From: Spirochaetia bacterium
GTDB lineage: Bacteria > Spirochaetota > Spirochaetia > Treponematales > Breznakiellaceae
Length of the DNA: 42,269 nt
Direction of reading: 5' to 3'
Assembly: GCA_026002045.1 (NCBI GenBank)
Contig: BOAV01000011.1
Span: 1-42,269 of the forward strand
Position 1 is the first letter of the stretch, and each line of letters starts with the position of its first letter. This document shows, in pieces, positions 40,088 to 42,269 of this stretch. The notes under the pieces are model-generated. The model searched no databases. It was not told where the DNA came from and was given only the letters and a program-made list of their open reading frames with translations. Position numbers and translations under genes: made by a program.

Positions 40088-42196
40088 ATGAACGTTACTG
40101 AAATCATGGCCGAGCTGATGTTCCAGCTGGGGATTATTATTTTCGCCGTCCGCCTGGGCGGGCGGCTGGTTAAAAAAGTGGGGATTCCCTCAGTCCTGGG
40201 AGAACTTTTGGCGGGAGTGGCGATCGGCCCCTATGCGTTGGGGGGAATTGGTTTTCCCGGCTTCCCCGAGGGCCTTTTTCCCCTGCCCGCCCCGGAAGTG
40301 GGCATGGCGGTAAGCCCGGAGCTCTACGCCTTTGCCACGGTGGCATCGATTATTCTGCTTTTCGCCTCCGGGCTGGAAACCGATCTGGGGCTCTTCCTCC
40401 GCTATTCCGTGGCCGGCGGGGTCATCGGTATCGGGGGGGTAGTTTTCTCCTTTGTATTTGGGGATTTGGTGGGGGTTTTCCTGCTCCCCAATGCGTCCTT
40501 TATGGACCCCCGCTGCATGTTCCTGGGTATCCTCTGTACCGCCACATCGGTGGGCATCACCGCCCGCATTTTGTCGGACCACAAAAAGATGGATTCCCCC
40601 GAAGGGGTCACCATATTGGCGGCGGCGGTCTTTGACGACGTGCTGGGGATCATCGCCCTGGCGGTGGTCTTGGGGATCGTGGCGGTTATCCAAAACGGAA
40701 CCGGGAGCCTCAACGGCCTAGCAATCCTCGGCATCGCCGGCAAGGCCTTCGGCATCTGGCTGGGCTTTACCGCCCTGGGGCTTGTCTTTTCCAGGCAGCT
40801 CGCCAAATTCCTCAAGCTTTTCAAGCATACCCACGATTTTGCCGTTGCTGCCCTGGGTATCGCCCTGATTCTGGCGGGCTTTTTTGAAAAGCAGGGCTTG
40901 GCCATGATCATCGGCGCCTATATCACGGGGCTTTCCCTTTCCAAAACCGATATCGCCCCGATCATTCAGGAACGTATCCACAGTATATATGAATTTTTTG
41001 TGCCGATTTTCTTCGCCGTCATGGGTATGATGGTCAATGTCAAGGAAATCATCGCCCCACCGGTGCTGATCTTCGGCGGCGTCTATACCCTGGCGGCAAT
41101 ACTCGCCAAGATTATAGGCTGCGGCGGCCCGGCCCTGCTTTTGGGCTTCAACGCCAAGGGGGCCCTGCGGATCGGCGCCGGCATGGTACCCCGCGGTGAA
41201 GTGGCCCTGATCATCGCCGGTATCGGTATGTCTTCGGGGATCCTCGACAACAGCCTCTTCGGGGTGATCATCCTGATGACCCTAATCACCACCGTGGCGG
41301 CCCCTCCGCTCCTCAGCGTTACCCTTAAAGTCCCCGGCATGGGAACCCGTAAAGCCGTCAAAGAGGATGATTCGGCCACCGCGGTTTGGGATTTTTACTC
41401 CGATGAAATTGCCGATCTTGTCATCGATACCCTGCTGAACGATCTGCGGGCCGAGGGCTTTTACGTGCAGATGATGAACATCAACGAGGGTCTCTCCCAG
41501 GCGCGGAAGGACGATGTCTCCATCTCCATCACCGAGGAAGAAAATACCGTTACCATCGTGACCAACAAGGCGGACATGCCCTTTGTAAAAACCGCCGTGT
41601 ACGAGGTTATCCTGGGGCTTAACAACTCCATCCAGCAGCTCAAGGAATCTGCGGACCCCAAGGCTTTGCAAAAGGATATGTTTGAGGGTGAAGGCCGGAC
41701 GAGCCAGGATCTGCGTTCCCTGATCGTGAGCGAATGTATCAGTCTGGAACTCAGGGGTGAAACCAAGGATGAAATTCTTACCGAAATGGTAAATATTCTG
41801 GCCTTCCATGGGAAACTTGAAGACCGCGATGTGGTGCTCGAAGATGTGTTCCAGCGGGAAAAGACCATGAGCACCGGCATGGAGCACGGCATCGCCCTGC
41901 CCCATGCCAAATCAGACGGGACAAAGGATATCTGCGTGGCGGTGGGCATCAAGAAAACGGGGATCGATTTTGAATCCATGGACAATGAAAAAGCCCGGCT
42001 CTTTATCCTGCTGGTCTCCCCCCGGAAAACCGGTCCCCACATCCAGATACTCGCCGCCATCGGCGCTGTCCTCAATGACGACACCGCCCGCGAGCAGATC
42101 ATCAACGCCAAAACCAAGGATGAGGTGATAGCCCTGCTCTGTAATAACTCCGGTCCGCAGAAGACGGAACCCCGGCAGGAACCGGCCGAAGTTTAG
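40088..42196 (+). CDS. CPA2-type cation/proton antiporter fused to PTS EIIA-like domain
   Basis: This 702-residue two-part protein has about 12 membrane helices in residues 1-415. These show the CPA2 (KefB/NapA-like) features SVLGELLAGVAIGPYALG, ASIILLFASGLETDL, GILCTATSVGITARIL, the FDDVLGIIALA helix with the ion-binding Asp pair, and GMVPRGEVALIIAG. After a linker with a small mixed domain, residues about 545-690 form an EIIA-Ntr/fructose-type domain with the phospho-acceptor-like His606 in GIALPHAKSDG. The EIIA part probably senses phosphotransferase state and gates transport. K+/H+ or Na+/H+ exchange are both possible. It has its own promoter. Confidence 0.92.
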   Translation: MNVTEIMAELMFQLGIIIFAVRLGGRLVKKVGIPSVLGELLAGVAIGPYALGGIGFPGFPEGLFPLPAPEVGMAVSPELYAFATVASIILLFASGLETDLGLFLRYSVAGGVIGIGGVVFSFVFGDLVGVFLLPNASFMDPRCMFLGILCTATSVGITARILSDHKKMDSPEGVTILAAAVFDDVLGIIALAVVLGIVAVIQNGTGSLNGLAILGIAGKAFGIWLGFTALGLVFSRQLAKFLKLFKHTHDFAVAALGIALILAGFFEKQGLAMIIGAYITGLSLSKTDIAPIIQERIHSIYEFFVPIFFAVMGMMVNVKEIIAPPVLIFGGVYTLAAILAKIIGCGGPALLLGFNAKGALRIGAGMVPRGEVALIIAGIGMSSGILDNSLFGVIILMTLITTVAAPPLLSVTLKVPGMGTRKAVKEDDSATAVWDFYSDEIADLVIDTLLNDLRAEGFYVQMMNINEGLSQARKDDVSISITEEENTVTIVTNKADMPFVKTAVYEVILGLNNSIQQLKESADPKALQKDMFEGEGRTSQDLRSLIVSECISLELRGETKDEILTEMVNILAFHGKLEDRDVVLEDVFQREKTMSTGMEHGIALPHAKSDGTKDICVAVGIKKTGIDFESMDNEKARLFILLVSPRKTGPHIQILAAIGAVLNDDTAREQIINAKTKDEVIALLCNNSGPQKTEPRQEPAEV

Positions 42197-42269
42197 CCCG
42201 CGATAAGGTCGTAGTATTCCTGCGGATCCTTGATCCGCCGCTCGGCGTCACGGAGGTACTCAAAGACAT
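42193..42269 (-). pseudogene. Inverted fragment of the rlmI-like gene (partial, truncated)
   Basis: On the minus strand a frame enters from the right edge, encodes VFEYLRDAERRI and onward exactly as in the rlmI-like gene, then leaves the shared sequence after EYYDLI and stops with AG and TAA. It lacks catalytic motif IV, so any product would be inactive. It is either the tail of a partial gene copy beyond the window or an assembly/amplification chimera. Confidence 0.6.
42202..42269 (-). repeat. 68-bp inverted duplication, arm at the window edge
   Basis: This is the exact reverse complement of 38398-38465, with the match running to the last base given. The true length may be greater. With the other arm it flanks the 3' end of rlmI, capA-like and the antiporter gene. 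Confidence 0.9.

Overview
The window reads as chromosomal sequence from a spirochaete. The best guess is a Treponema of the termite-gut type; this is inference from gene content and protein style, since no rRNA or marker search could be run. Supporting signs are a spirochaete-style ClpP, a lipoprotein carrying the IGDTGPxGGIVFY domain common in treponemes, a single-chain pyruvate:ferredoxin oxidoreductase, many lipoproteins and TPR proteins, and a CreD/MoxR/DUF58 membrane cluster. Coding density is high. No tRNA, rRNA, insertion sequence, prophage or CRISPR array was seen, and no gene-free stretch exceeds 300 bases.

Layout. 1-1240 is the most accessory-looking part: a truncated gene end, two inverted-repeat elements, a two-gene module of a small protein and a GNAT acetyltransferase that resembles a toxin-antitoxin pair, and a nested 113-base inverted-repeat structure. 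1241-9358 is mixed housekeeping: MFS exporter, ClpP, GH36 alpha-galactosidase, Pth, a SASA-type esterase, SDR, MazG and a GT4 glycosyltransferase. 9408-13980 holds a repeat-rich lipoprotein and a large nifJ gene with a clear promoter and terminator. 14112-21202 is one tightly overlapping operon of seven genes (DUF5362-like, RDD, SpoIIM-like, DUF4129-like, DUF4350-like, MoxR, DUF58). A strong promoter then precedes creD and a coupled MFS gene. 23827-26466 is a minus-strand TPR lipoprotein/TraB pair. 26540-29620 is a plus-strand run of a hypothetical protein, a histidine phosphatase and a TPR lipoprotein. 29795-31219 is a trehalase-like hydrolase with a good promoter. 32015-38765 is a translationally coupled polyphosphate/purine/rRNA-modification operon (ppx, ppk1, ade, rlmI-like), followed by capA-like and a cation/proton antiporter fused to a PTS EIIA domain.

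The most striking signal is not a gene. A short palindrome, CAGTAWTACTG (13-bp form RCAGTAWTACTGY), occurs 12 times exactly, plus at least 8 one-mismatch forms. All lie inside genes, on both gene strands and in all three reading frames, so they encode different peptides. About 0.02 copies would be expected by chance. This looks like a highly iterated palindrome in the sense of cyanobacterial HIP1: a genome-wide DNA-level motif of unknown role.

Three other signals stand out. The last 68 bases are an exact inverted copy of an internal part of the rlmI-like gene, which is either a recombination-prone inverted repeat or a contig-end/chimera artefact. Two copies of a 37-base hairpin with an identical loop and compensatory stem changes sit at the ends of minus-strand genes. 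Several other families of long intergenic inverted repeats sit near gene ends.
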